Source of the DNA: Candidatus Binataceae bacterium
GTDB lineage: Bacteria; Desulfobacterota; Binatia; Binatales; Binataceae
Length of the DNA stretch: 48,362 bases
Direction: 5' to 3'
Assembly: GCA_035294265.1 (NCBI GenBank)
Contig: DATGLK010000065.1
Location: 1-48,362 of the forward strand
The notes under the pieces are model-generated. The model worked only from the letters and a program-made list of their open reading frames with translations. It had not been told where the DNA came from and searched no databases. Numbering within the stretch: position 1 is the stretch's first letter; each line of letters opens with the position of its first letter. The position numbers and the translations under genes were made by a program. This document shows, piece after piece, positions 1 to 7,277 of this stretch.

Positions 1-2
1 AG

Positions 3-413
3 ATCCTGCAAAATTGCAACATCTATAACGACGGCGCCTGGAACGACCTGACCGATAAAGAGACCAAGGCGGATCGTCAGCTCCTGATCGAGCACGGCAA
101 GCCGCTTATCTTCGGCAAGGAGCGCAATCGCGGCATCCGGATGAACGGCTTCAGGCTGGAAGAGGTCAAGTTGGGCGAAGGCGGGGTGACGGAGGCTGAC
201 CTGTTGGTCTATGACGAGACCAATCTGGCGCTGGCCTTCATCGTGGGCCAGATGCAGCCGCCGCTGCCGGTGCCGGTGGGCGTGCTTTATGTCAATTCGC
301 GGCCAACCTACGACGGCGCAGTCAATGAGCAGCTCGCGCAAGCTTCCTCGAAGCTGGGGCCTGCGGATCTCAATGCGCTGCTGCGCCGCGGCGATACCTG
401 GACCGTGAACTAA
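3..413 (+). CDS. 2-oxoacid:ferredoxin oxidoreductase, beta subunit (C-terminal part)
   Basis: The reading frame is open from base 3, so this is the last 136 residues of a gene that starts before the window; the ATG at 141 is internal. Motifs NCNIYNDGAW, DRQLLIEHGKPLIFGKE and the following GIRMNGF match the C-terminal part of KorB/PorB-type beta subunits. These subunits bind thiamine diphosphate and, with an alpha subunit, oxidatively decarboxylate a 2-oxoacid (often 2-oxoglutarate) to the acyl-CoA, reducing ferredoxin in the cytoplasm. The thiamine-binding core lies outside the window, so substrate cannot be judged. The alpha subunit would be expected just upstream. Family assignment is firm; the choice between 2-oxoglutarate and another acid is open. 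Confidence 0.88.
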   Translation: MLQNCNIYNDGAWNDLTDKETKADRQLLIEHGKPLIFGKERNRGIRMNGFRLEEVKLGEGGVTEADLLVYDETNLALAFIVGQMQPPLPVPVGVLYVNSRPTYDGAVNEQLAQASSKLGPADLNALLRRGDTWTVN

Positions 414-469
414 GGCGCGAGCGGGTAATACCTGGGCGCACGAAACGCCAAGGTTGGCTGCTATCGCAG

Positions 470-527
470 GTACAGGCGGGCGCGCGGCAGGGAAGTCTCA
501 GCTTCCTCGCCGCGTGCCCGCTTGTAC
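470..527 (+). other. Long near-perfect hairpin downstream of the ferredoxin oxidoreductase gene
   Basis: Bases 470-495 pair with 502-527 around the 6-base loop TCTCAG. There are 22 Watson-Crick pairs, three G-T wobbles (475/522, 482/515, 490/507) and one mismatch (489/508). The wobbles are G-U only when the plus strand is transcribed, so the structure fits an RNA element at the 3' end of the upstream transcript (57 bases after its stop). No T-run follows, so it is not a typical intrinsic terminator. It could be a 3'-end stabiliser or a palindromic repeat of the REP kind. Confidence 0.6.
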
Positions 528-627
528 GGCTCAGGCGCGTTGGCCGCTGGCCAGTTCGAGACATGACACCGTTTCCAGGCACTTTGGAAACTCTGTTATT
601 GCGAGAAGAAGCGCCGAGTCTCCACTA

Positions 628-924
628 CTACCGGCTGCGCGCCGAGGTGACCGCTCCGTAAACAGCGCCCACGATGGTCCCGAAAACTGCGCCGTAGATC
701 GCTCCGCTAAGCGCATAACCCAGCAACGCTTGCTTGAAAAGTATGTAGCTTTGAAATAACTCGTGACTCGCGGCCAAATAGAGCAGATTGGCGATCAGAG
801 ACACCAGCACAGACACCGCGCTAAAGACGGCCATGAACACCACGCCGAGTACCACCGCCATAACCAAACCGCTGGTCACGATGGAAAGGCCCTTGGGTTC
901 TTGTAGATGCGATGAAGCTTTCAT
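628..924 (-). CDS. Small membrane protein with glycine-zipper helix, unknown function
   Basis: I do not recognise a family. From the ATG at 924 (MKASSHLQEP) the product is 98 residues with a short polar N-terminus and two hydrophobic stretches, about residues 16-52 and 65-92. The second has a glycine-zipper pattern of small residues every four positions (SGAIYGAVFGTIVGAVYGAV), typical of helices that pack together in a membrane. A short basic tail ends the protein. The frame is open upstream to 1062, but the residues there are polar and unlike a protein start, so 924 is preferred. No clear ribosome site is visible. It stands alone, convergent with the gene that ends at 413. It is probably real because the membrane pattern is consistent, but it could be a chance frame. 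Confidence 0.5.
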   Translation of the reverse strand: MKASSHLQEPKGLSIVTSGLVMAVVLGVVFMAVFSAVSVLVSLIANLLYLAASHELFQSYILFKQALLGYALSGAIYGAVFGTIVGAVYGAVTSARSR

Positions 925-1137
925 GAACACACTTCGCGCAGCTCTAAGAATAGTGTAGTCCGTGGCCGGGCTGACTTCACCCCGCCACTTAGAGCTCACG
1001 CGTCGACCTTCGAATCCGTGGCGCTGATGGCGACAAGGCCCTGAGTCGGCGAAACGGAACACGCGATTTCACAACCGCGTAGCGCTAGGGCGTTACGCTC
1101 ACTACCCATTTCGTGGGAGGTCGTAAGTAGCACTGAA

Positions 1138-1294
1138 TTAAAAGGTGCGCGTGACTCGCCAGTCCCCTTCGTCCATCAGCCCGCCCCCCTGATAGCAGAA
1201 ATAGGCGCCACTTGCCCGGTTAGGTACAAACGGCCCGGTAAAGATGCAGCTAGAGCCATCGAGGAGTATCACACCAAATTTGTCGATCGGAGAA
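1138..1294 (-). pseudogene. Possible C-terminal remnant of a secreted protein
   Basis: Directly after the stop of the oxidoreductase gene, in a different minus-strand frame, about 50 codons read as plausible protein (SPIDKFGVILLDGSSC, YFCYQGGGLMDEGDW) up to a TAA at 1138. The pattern of spaced cysteines and aromatic residues ending in W-x-V-T resembles C-termini of small exported bacterial proteins. No start is available that does not overlap the oxidoreductase gene in a shifted frame. This could be a decayed gene end or coincidence. The rest of 925-1137 shows nothing I can name. Confidence 0.25.
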
Positions 1295-2170
1295 TCACTC
1301 CAATTGCGCCGCGGCCGGGAGCCAAATACCGGCCAGCCGTTCCAGCGCTGGTGCCACTTCCTCGGGCTGCTGAAAACGGGGCACATGGAGTACCAGCTCG
1401 TCGGTGCCCACGCGCTGATAGGCGCGAAGATGGAGCGGGGTCGCGCTCTCGCGATGGGGCGAGGCGATAATTTCCAGCTCTCGCGGATCGCGACCGCTGC
1501 TCTCGGCAAGATCTAGCAAGTGCCGGCGCCGATCGCCTACTTGATCGGGCGTTAGATGGCTGCCGTACCAGCCATCGGCCAGCTTAGCCGCGCGCTTAAG
1601 TGCCGGCGCGCTATCGCCACCCATCAGAATTGGCAAGCGCGCTCCGGATAGGGGCTTGGGATAGCTGCGGATGGCGTCGAAGCTGATGAACGCGCCGGCA
1701 AAGGAGCTTGCGTCTTCGCCCCACAGTTTACGCATCACAGTAATGTACTCAGCCAGCCGCGCACCGCGCCGGGCGTACGGGATGCCCAGCGCTTCGAATT
1801 CCTCGGGCAACCAGCCCGCGCCGACTCCCAAAGCGACGCGCCCGCCGCTTAGGCAATCCAGCGTGGCGACCTCCTTGGCCAGAATCACTGGATGGCGCTC
1901 GCCCACCAGGCATACTGCCGTACCCAGGCGCAGCTTGCGGGTCACGGCCGCTAGATAGGCCAGGGTGACGAAGGGGTAGCAAAAGGGTGACGTTGTGGAG
2001 ACCTGAATTTGGCTACGGTCGGCATAAGGGTAGGGAGTTTTGATGTCCTTGGGCATCACCAAGTGTTCGGGCACCCACAGACTGGCGAAGCCCAGCCGCT
2101 CGGCATGGCGCCCGACTTCGGCGAGCACGTCGCCCCGCGTGATACCCATCAGAGTGATGCTGATCTTCAT
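1295..2170 (-). CDS. LLM-class (luciferase-like) F420-dependent oxidoreductase
   Basis: A 291-residue TIM-barrel protein of the bacterial luciferase-like superfamily. Visible signatures include the start MKISITLMGI, the segment WVPEHLVMP, TRKLRLGTAV, the conserved GGRVALGVGAGW with WLPEEFEALG, and the flavin-site strand LPILMGG. Members use F420 or FMN to oxidise or reduce small molecules in the cytoplasm; substrate cannot be predicted. The GG-x-G-W pattern is that of the probable-F420 subfamily. The ATG at 2170 is preceded by GAGGA eight bases upstream, which decides the start against an open frame reaching 2329. It lies downstream of the mla genes on the same strand after a 204-bp gap. A cofC homologue 3 kb away supports F420 as cofactor, an inference from context. 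Confidence 0.85.
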   Translation of the reverse strand: MKISITLMGITRGDVLAEVGRHAERLGFASLWVPEHLVMPKDIKTPYPYADRSQIQVSTTSPFCYPFVTLAYLAAVTRKLRLGTAVCLVGERHPVILAKEVATLDCLSGGRVALGVGAGWLPEEFEALGIPYARRGARLAEYITVMRKLWGEDASSFAGAFISFDAIRSYPKPLSGARLPILMGGDSAPALKRAAKLADGWYGSHLTPDQVGDRRRHLLDLAESSGRDPRELEIIASPHRESATPLHLRAYQRVGTDELVLHVPRFQQPEEVAPALERLAGIWLPAAAQLE

Positions 2171-2374
2171 TCTGTAATTCCTCAGAGCAAAGCTGGGCCA
2201 AGCATAATAGCCTCCTCGGTTCGCTCCAAGCCTGCGTGTGGACAGCGCGGTGTGACGCGAGCTGGCTTTTTTCTCAGAGCCGTAGTCGACTTTCCTGGTT
2301 GAAAGTAGGGGGCGCCGCGAGGGCCTCAAAGAGTGCGGCTCCCAAGCGCTCAGCGGCGGATTTGATCGGGCGGT

Positions 2375-3118
2375 TTAGAAGGTTGCGCTTTCGGCCTCCG
2401 CGTGATGGCGGCTCTCGATGTACCCGTCTTGGACCGCGCCGTAAAGGTCGATCGAATAGCGATCGACGTCCTCGAACAGTTGCAGGTTGAGCGAACGATA
2501 ATTGACGGCCTCGGCAGCTTCGCTGCCGCCTTCGATCGCAAGCGGCATCCACCAAGTCGGCATCGTATAACTAATTGGGTTCATCGAGCCGTCGACCACT
2601 CGACCCGCGGTATCGCGAATCGAGGAGGGGCCGAAAAAGGGCAGCACGAGGTACGGCCCCATCGGAACGCCGTACTTATGGAGGGTTAAGCCGAAGTCGG
2701 TGTCGTGTTGCTTGAGCTTAAACCAAGAATTGGCTACGTCAAAGAAGCCTGCGCCGCCTAAAGTTGTATTGATTAGGAAACGGCCGGCTTCACCGGCTGC
2801 ATAGCCCGGCTTAAGCTGGAAGAGATTGTTGGCAAAGCGCGGAATGAAGTTGACATTATCCCAAAAGGTGCCGATATGGCGCCGTACGGGTTCGGGTAAG
2901 ACGTCGGCATAACCGGTGGCTACGGGACGCAAAACATATTGATCCAACCGCAGGTTGAACCAGAAGATCTTCTCGTTAAGAGGAGCCAGCGGATCAGCAT
3001 AGGCCTCACTGGTTGGCGCGCCGAGGTTGTCCCCGGGGGTGGGCTGGTCAGCCTGCGCCGCGAAGGCCGGGGTAGAAAGTACTGCGCCCAACAACACTAT
3101 GAGTAAAGCTGACTTCAC
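2375..3118 (-). CDS. mlaA: MlaA/VacJ-family outer-membrane phospholipid transport protein
   Basis: The product of 247 residues matches the VacJ/MlaA family: DPLAPLNEKIFWFN, the segment VNFIPRFANNLFQLKP, GRFLINTTLGGAGFFDVA and DFGLTLHKYGVPMGPYLVLP with FGPSSIRD. MlaA removes misplaced phospholipid from the outer leaflet of the outer membrane and passes it inward to the MCE complex. I chose the GTG at 3118 because GAGGAAA precedes it and it opens directly on a signal peptide (VKSALLIVLLGAVLS) ending in AFA-AQ. That is a signal peptidase I site with no lipobox cysteine, whereas enterobacterial MlaA is a lipoprotein. Longer starts up to 3187 also lack a suitable cysteine. It is the last gene of the run mlaE-mlaF-mlaD-mlaA. 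Confidence 0.88.
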   Translation of the reverse strand: MKSALLIVLLGAVLSTPAFAAQADQPTPGDNLGAPTSEAYADPLAPLNEKIFWFNLRLDQYVLRPVATGYADVLPEPVRRHIGTFWDNVNFIPRFANNLFQLKPGYAAGEAGRFLINTTLGGAGFFDVANSWFKLKQHDTDFGLTLHKYGVPMGPYLVLPFFGPSSIRDTAGRVVDGSMNPISYTMPTWWMPLAIEGGSEAAEAVNYRSLNLQLFEDVDRYSIDLYGAVQDGYIESRHHAEAESATF

Positions 3119-3183
3119 GATCTGATTTCCTCTACTATCCAGCATACGGACTGTGGGAACGGCGGACAAACCGGCCCATGACG

Positions 3184-3717
3184 TCACTTACTGCCAGGAT
3201 CGTTGAGGCTGGGAAAGCTGCCGCCGCTGCCTTGGCTTTTGCTCCCGCCGCTACTGCTCTTGCCGCTTCCTCCAGAGCTGAAGCTGTTGATTAGTTGACC
3301 GATTACGTCCTCCAGCACAAAGGCCGATTCGGTTTGGCGCAGGGTCTGGCCGTTGGTCAGCATCTTGTCCCCAGGGCCCAGCGAGAGTGCGACATATTTG
3401 TCGCCGATGATCCCGCGGGTGCGGATAGCCGCGATCGCGTCGTCGTCGACTTTTACGCCCTGGTCGATTTGCATGCCGACGTGGGCGCGATCGTCGAGCA
3501 GGCTGATGGAGAATACCTTGCCCACCGCAACTCCTGCGATCTCCACGGCATCACCGGTTTTAAGCCCGGTGATATTGTCGAAATTGGCAAAAATTTCGTA
3601 GCTGGGCGGATTGAAGATCTCAACTCGGCCCAGGCGCAGCGACAGATAAGCCAGCGCCGCAAGGCCGATCAGGGCAAAGATACCGACCAGAAATTGAGTG
3701 GTACGACTTGCGTACAT
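3184..3717 (-). CDS. mlaD: MCE-domain lipid transport protein MlaD
   Basis: A 177-residue single-pass inner-membrane protein. Residues 1-28 contain the anchor (TTQFLVGIFALIGLAALAYL). The MCE domain follows (YEIFANFDNITGLKTGDAVE, GVAVGKV, then TRGIIGDKYVALSLG). The C-terminus is a Gly/Ser-rich tail. MlaD-type proteins form a hexameric ring on the periplasmic side of the MlaFE transporter and conduct phospholipid. The gene starts immediately after the mlaF stop (TGAATG), showing co-translation. E. coli MlaD is about the same size. No mlaC or mlaB homologue follows in this window, so the periplasmic carrier must be elsewhere, missing or replaced. Confidence 0.92.
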   Translation of the reverse strand: MYASRTTQFLVGIFALIGLAALAYLSLRLGRVEIFNPPSYEIFANFDNITGLKTGDAVEIAGVAVGKVFSISLLDDRAHVGMQIDQGVKVDDDAIAAIRTRGIIGDKYVALSLGPGDKMLTNGQTLRQTESAFVLEDVIGQLINSFSSGGSGKSSSGGSKSQGSGGSFPSLNDPGSK

Positions 3718-4512
3718 TCAGCTCCTCGCCACGGGCCGGCGGCCCGCCTCCTCCTCTGCGCTGGCCGATTTACCGGCCAGAAAATGCTGAAATACTTCGT
3801 CCTGGGAGGCCATCACTTCCGCCACCGTGCCGTTAAGAGCCATGCGACCACGATGCATGAACGCAATCCGATCGGAAATTTCGAACACCGCGGGCACGTC
3901 GTGACTGACCATCACGACCGTCAGCCCTAGTTGCTGATGGGTGTCGCGGATAAGTGCATGGATGGCGCCGGTTCGAGTGGGGTCCAGGCCGGTGGTGGGT
4001 TCATCGAGATACAAGATCTTGGGATTACGGATCAGGGCCCGCGCCAGGGCGGCTCGTTTTTGCATACCCCCGCTGATCTCGCTGGGGTATTTGTCGCCCA
4101 TCCCGCTCAGGCCTACGGCTTCTAGCTTTTCCTCCACCTGGCGGGAGATCTGCGGGCGGCGCAAGCGGGTTTTCTCCACCAGGGGAAAGGCTACATTCTC
4201 AGCCACGGTCAGGGAGTCGAACAACGCGCCACCTTGGAACAGCACGCCAAACTGCTCTCGCACCTTGTCCAACGCGCGATAGTTCAAACGAGTCACGTCC
4301 ACGCCCTCGATTACGATTTGGCCCGAATCGGGTCGCAGAAGCAGATTGAGATGTTTGAGAAATACCGTTTTGCCGCAGCCGCTGGGGCCTACGATGGTCG
4401 TGATTTGAGCGGATGGACAGGTTAGGCTGACCCCATCGAGCACCTGCTGGTGGCCGAAACGGCGGCGCAGATTGACCACGTTGATAGCTCCACCGCGCCC
4501 GTCCTGGTTCAT
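3718..4512 (-). CDS. mlaF: Phospholipid ABC transporter ATP-binding protein MlaF
   Basis: A 264-residue ATPase with Walker A GPSGCGKT at 42-49, the Q-loop near 93, the signature SGGMQ at 147-151, Walker B ILYLDEP around 166-172 and the switch histidine near 204 (VSHD). The SGGMQKR form of the signature is typical of the MlaF/Ttg2A family. It powers lipid movement by the MlaE permease at the inner membrane. The start is the ATG at 4512, inside an ATGA overlap with the mlaE stop. The frame stays open upstream to 4638, but that part overlaps mlaE and does not look like protein. Confidence 0.94.
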   Translation of the reverse strand: MNQDGRGGAINVVNLRRRFGHQQVLDGVSLTCPSAQITTIVGPSGCGKTVFLKHLNLLLRPDSGQIVIEGVDVTRLNYRALDKVREQFGVLFQGGALFDSLTVAENVAFPLVEKTRLRRPQISRQVEEKLEAVGLSGMGDKYPSEISGGMQKRAALARALIRNPKILYLDEPTTGLDPTRTGAIHALIRDTHQQLGLTVVMVSHDVPAVFEISDRIAFMHRGRMALNGTVAEVMASQDEVFQHFLAGKSASAEEEAGRRPVARS

Positions 4513-5306
4513 TTCAATAACAGCGAGGTGAGAAAATAATCGAATACCAAAATCAGAACGCTTGAAAGTACCACTGCTTCGGTGGTGGCACGGCTGACTC
4601 CGGTGGCCATCCGTTCGGCATGGTAGCCCTTGTAGCATGACACCCAGGTCACGATCAGGCCAAAGACCAGGGACTTGTAGATTCCTCCCGCGATATCGCT
4701 GCCGCCCAGGCTGGAGGCGATGCCGTTATAATACGCGGCTCCCGGTGCTCCCATTAGTCCGACCCCGACCAGGTAGCCGCCGAAAATCCCGATGACGTCG
4801 AAAATGGCGGTCAACAGGGGAAAGCTGAGCACTCCGGCCAGTAGCCGTGGCGAGACCAGGTACTGAATCGGATCGATCGCCATCACGGTGAGGGCGTCGA
4901 TCTGCTCGGTTACCTGCATCGCCCCCAGTTCCGCCGCCATCGCGGAGCCAGCCCGCGCGGTTACCATCAGAGCAGTCAGTACGGGTCCCAGCTCGCGCAC
5001 CAGCGAGAGCGCAACCACCGTACCTAGGGCGCCCTCGGAGCCGAACTTGCGCAGGGTGAATTCACCCTGCAAGCCCATCACCATGCCGGTGAAAATCCCA
5101 ATCAGCGCGACCAGGAAGAGTGAGTCGGCGCCAATCTCGCGCGCCTGACGGATCCATAGGCGCGGCTTGTAAGGTGGCTCGAGCAGCGCTACCAAAGCAT
5201 AGAGTAAGAACAACACGAAGCGCCCCAGCGCGTCGATTCCGTCGATTACCTGGGCGCCCAGCCGCTCAAGCGGGGTGGTCAGGATTGACGAACTCGCCAT
5301 ACTCAT
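4509..5306 (-). CDS. mlaE: Phospholipid ABC transporter permease MlaE
   Basis: A 265-residue integral membrane protein of the MlaE family. Marks are LFLVALIGIFTGMVMGLQGE, the loop ELGPVLTALMVTARAGSAMA followed by AELGAMQVTEQIDAL, and the final helix segment TEAVVLSSVLILVFDYF. It forms the dimeric inner-membrane core of the Mla transporter. I place the start at the ATG at 5306 (MSMASSS), preceded by AGGG five bases away; a second ATG at 5300 is possible. The gene leads the mla run. The 185 bases between it and cofC contain a perfect 12-bp palindrome (5346-5357) that may be an operator. Confidence 0.93.
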   Translation of the reverse strand: MSMASSSILTTPLERLGAQVIDGIDALGRFVLFLLYALVALLEPPYKPRLWIRQAREIGADSLFLVALIGIFTGMVMGLQGEFTLRKFGSEGALGTVVALSLVRELGPVLTALMVTARAGSAMAAELGAMQVTEQIDALTVMAIDPIQYLVSPRLLAGVLSFPLLTAIFDVIGIFGGYLVGVGLMGAPGAAYYNGIASSLGGSDIAGGIYKSLVFGLIVTWVSCYKGYHAERMATGVSRATTEAVVLSSVLILVFDYFLTSLLLK

Positions 5307-5345
5307 CGCGACCCTGCCGGGTTCAGCGCGCCCAAGGAGCGCGAT

Positions 5346-5357
5346 TGTCCGCGGACA
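5346..5357. promoter_or_regulatory. 12-bp perfect palindrome upstream of mlaE
   Basis: TGTCCGCGGACA is a perfect dyad 40 bases before the mlaE start. It is followed by a second short inverted repeat, GCGGCG/CGCCGC. Position and symmetry suit a dimeric repressor site, but no regulator is known and no convincing -10/-35 pair is visible next to it. Confidence 0.3.
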
Positions 5358-5491
5358 GGCGCGGCGGACTGCGCCGCCGGGAAGGAGCGACACGGGGGTA
5401 GCGAAATGCTGAGGCTGATTGGGCTCAAGCTTCTTGCCGACAAGCAAAAATTACTTCGTCTAACTTCAGGGCACTAATTGAACCTTGTTGC

Positions 5492-6145
5492 TCAAGACAT
5501 AGCAAGCTCCGCGCGCAAGCGAGAAAGCTCTTCCAAAGTTCGCCCTGCGCGTGCCAACCGAGTGAATTCCACCAAGTCAGCCATTTCGTCCAGGTCCAGA
5601 GCGGGCCCAGCCAGCTGCAAAATACGGCCCTCGACCTGCTGGCGTTCGCATTCGGCCAGATGGCGCGCCAGGCTATGGATGCCAAAGCGCGGGGCGATCA
5701 CTTGTGCGGGCTGACGTACTAACACGTTGGTCCCACGGCCATCGCGCGAGGGCACCATCGTTACCGATCGTGCGCCGCCGTTCCTAGCCGCCTCCAGCAC
5801 GATGTGGATATCGTGTGCGCTGATGAGCGGAGTATCCGACAGCAGGGTGGCCAAGGTGGTGATGCCACTGCGGGCCAGTTGGCTGCTGGCCAGGCTGACT
5901 GCAGCGTTGAGGCCGCGCGGATAGCCTTCATCGATTGGCTCGGCGCCGACGCGCCGGGCGCTTTCCAGCAGATCGTTGTCGGAACTGATAACGGCTACCC
6001 GCACCGCCGGCGTGACCGCCACCGCTGCGGCCAAAACGTCTTCGAACATTGCGCGCGCCAGCTCTATCCGGGTCGCGGCGCGTAAGGAGGCCAGTCGGGT
6101 TTTGGCGTGCGACAATTCTTTTGCCGCGATCAGCAGCGCCTGCAT
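5492..6145 (-). CDS. cofC: 2-phospho-L-lactate (or phosphoenolpyruvate) guanylyltransferase CofC
   Basis: A 217-residue nucleotidyltransferase of the CofC family, which activates phospholactate or phosphoenolpyruvate with GTP for the side chain of coenzyme F420. Seen directly: the N-terminal AAKELSHAKTRL (the family lysine and AKTRL motif), the acidic DTPLIS site after a strand, GLNAAV, and SRDGRGTNVL. The protein is full length and starts at the ATG at 6145. Bacterial CofC is found in lineages that make F420, which agrees with the LLM-class oxidoreductase at 1295-2170. No cofD, cofE or fbiC is in this window. It precedes the mla genes on the same strand, but the 185-bp gap makes co-transcription uncertain. 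Confidence 0.85.
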   Translation of the reverse strand: MQALLIAAKELSHAKTRLASLRAATRIELARAMFEDVLAAAVAVTPAVRVAVISSDNDLLESARRVGAEPIDEGYPRGLNAAVSLASSQLARSGITTLATLLSDTPLISAHDIHIVLEAARNGGARSVTMVPSRDGRGTNVLVRQPAQVIAPRFGIHSLARHLAECERQQVEGRILQLAGPALDLDEMADLVEFTRLARAGRTLEELSRLRAELAMS

Positions 6146-6339
6146 GACTTCATTTATAGCTGATGGCGGCGCACCTTCCAGCAGCTTGCGCGGGGCCCTT
6201 CTGTAGCCGAAGGTTTGACTGACAGACCGGTGCGCCGACCCACCCGGCGAATTTTGGGACAGTAGATTGAAAATTGCCTATTAGCCGCTTGATCGATCCA
6301 ATTTAAGCCGGTCACAATACAACCCGAGGTACCGCGAGG

Positions 6340-7260
6340 ATGAAAGTGCAGTGGGGCCAGACGCGGGAGAGCCGGTGGGCGTTGAAGGCTTTGGCCAGTG
6401 CGGTGGCGCTGGCGGCCGTGACGGGATGCAGCCATCGCAGTCCCGCGGATTACGTAACGGCCGGCGATCAGGCTTTGCGCGCCAATCAATTGGCCAATGC
6501 CGAGCAGGACTACCAGGCCGCAGTCAAGGCTGCGCCTGATAGCGCTCGCGCGCATCTGGCGCTGGGCCAGCTTTACCTGGTCGAGCACAATTTCACGCCC
6601 GCCGAACGCGAGTTGATGCATGCCATTCGACTCAATCCGCGAGCAGCCCAGCCCCATGTGGTCTTGGCCAAGCTTTATGCGGCACAAAATCAGCCCAGCC
6701 AGGCCGCCAACCAATGGATGGCGGCGATTGCGCTGGATCCGGCCCAACCCAGTTATTATGAAGAATATGCGGCGCTTTTGATGCAACAGAATCTGCCCGC
6801 CGCGGCCGAACACGAACTGCGCTTGGCTGTGGGGCTGGCGCCTCAGGACGCTCACCTGCATTTCGCGCTGGCCAATGCGATGGCAGCCCAGCCCAACCAG
6901 CAGGCGTTGGCTCAAGCCGAGTATGCCGAGGTCAAGCGGCTGGATCCGAGTTTGCTGCCGCCTGCCCCCGCACCGTCTCCCGCTCCCGCCAGTGCCCCGA
7001 CTTTGGCCAGCGCTCCGCCGCCCGCGCCCAACCCGCCCGCCGCCTCCGGTCCTGCCGCGGCTCCGATCCGGCAGCTGAACAAGAGGTTTCTGCTCTCTCA
7101 CAGCTCGCCGGTCTATCAGGACATGGATCGGAGCAGCGAGGTGGTGGCCCAGGTCCATCGCCGCCGCTACGTGCGAGTGACGGGAATTTCCGGCAACTGG
7201 CTGCGCATCCGACTGCGCGACGGCCAGGTCGGCTATATTCCCACTAGCGCGGTTGAATAG
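6340..7260 (+). CDS. TPR-repeat lipoprotein with C-terminal SH3-type domain
   Basis: A 306-residue predicted lipoprotein. The signal peptide ends in the lipobox AAVTGC with the cysteine at residue 30. Residues 35-205 hold about five tetratricopeptide repeats, with recurring patterns such as AHLALGQLYL and PHVVLAKLYAAQNQ. A Pro/Ala-rich linker (about 206-240) follows. Residues 245-306 resemble a bacterial SH3 domain: VYQDMDRSSEVVAQV, YVRVTGISGNWLRIRLRD and GYIPTSAVE. SH3-type domains often bind peptidoglycan or peptides and TPRs bind partner proteins, so a periplasmic scaffolding role is plausible; the exact role is unknown. It converges with the nuclease gene 17 bases downstream. Confidence 0.8.
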   Translation: MKVQWGQTRESRWALKALASAVALAAVTGCSHRSPADYVTAGDQALRANQLANAEQDYQAAVKAAPDSARAHLALGQLYLVEHNFTPAERELMHAIRLNPRAAQPHVVLAKLYAAQNQPSQAANQWMAAIALDPAQPSYYEEYAALLMQQNLPAAAEHELRLAVGLAPQDAHLHFALANAMAAQPNQQALAQAEYAEVKRLDPSLLPPAPAPSPAPASAPTLASAPPPAPNPPAASGPAAAPIRQLNKRFLLSHSSPVYQDMDRSSEVVAQVHRRRYVRVTGISGNWLRIRLRDGQVGYIPTSAVE

Positions 7261-7277
7261 TCCGCGGCTGCCGCTGA

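Noticed and set aside
6154-7158. A 334-codon minus-strand frame opposite the TPR lipoprotein
   Set aside because: Its sequence is a low-complexity shadow of the GC-rich plus-strand gene, which has a signal peptide, TPRs and an SH3 domain.
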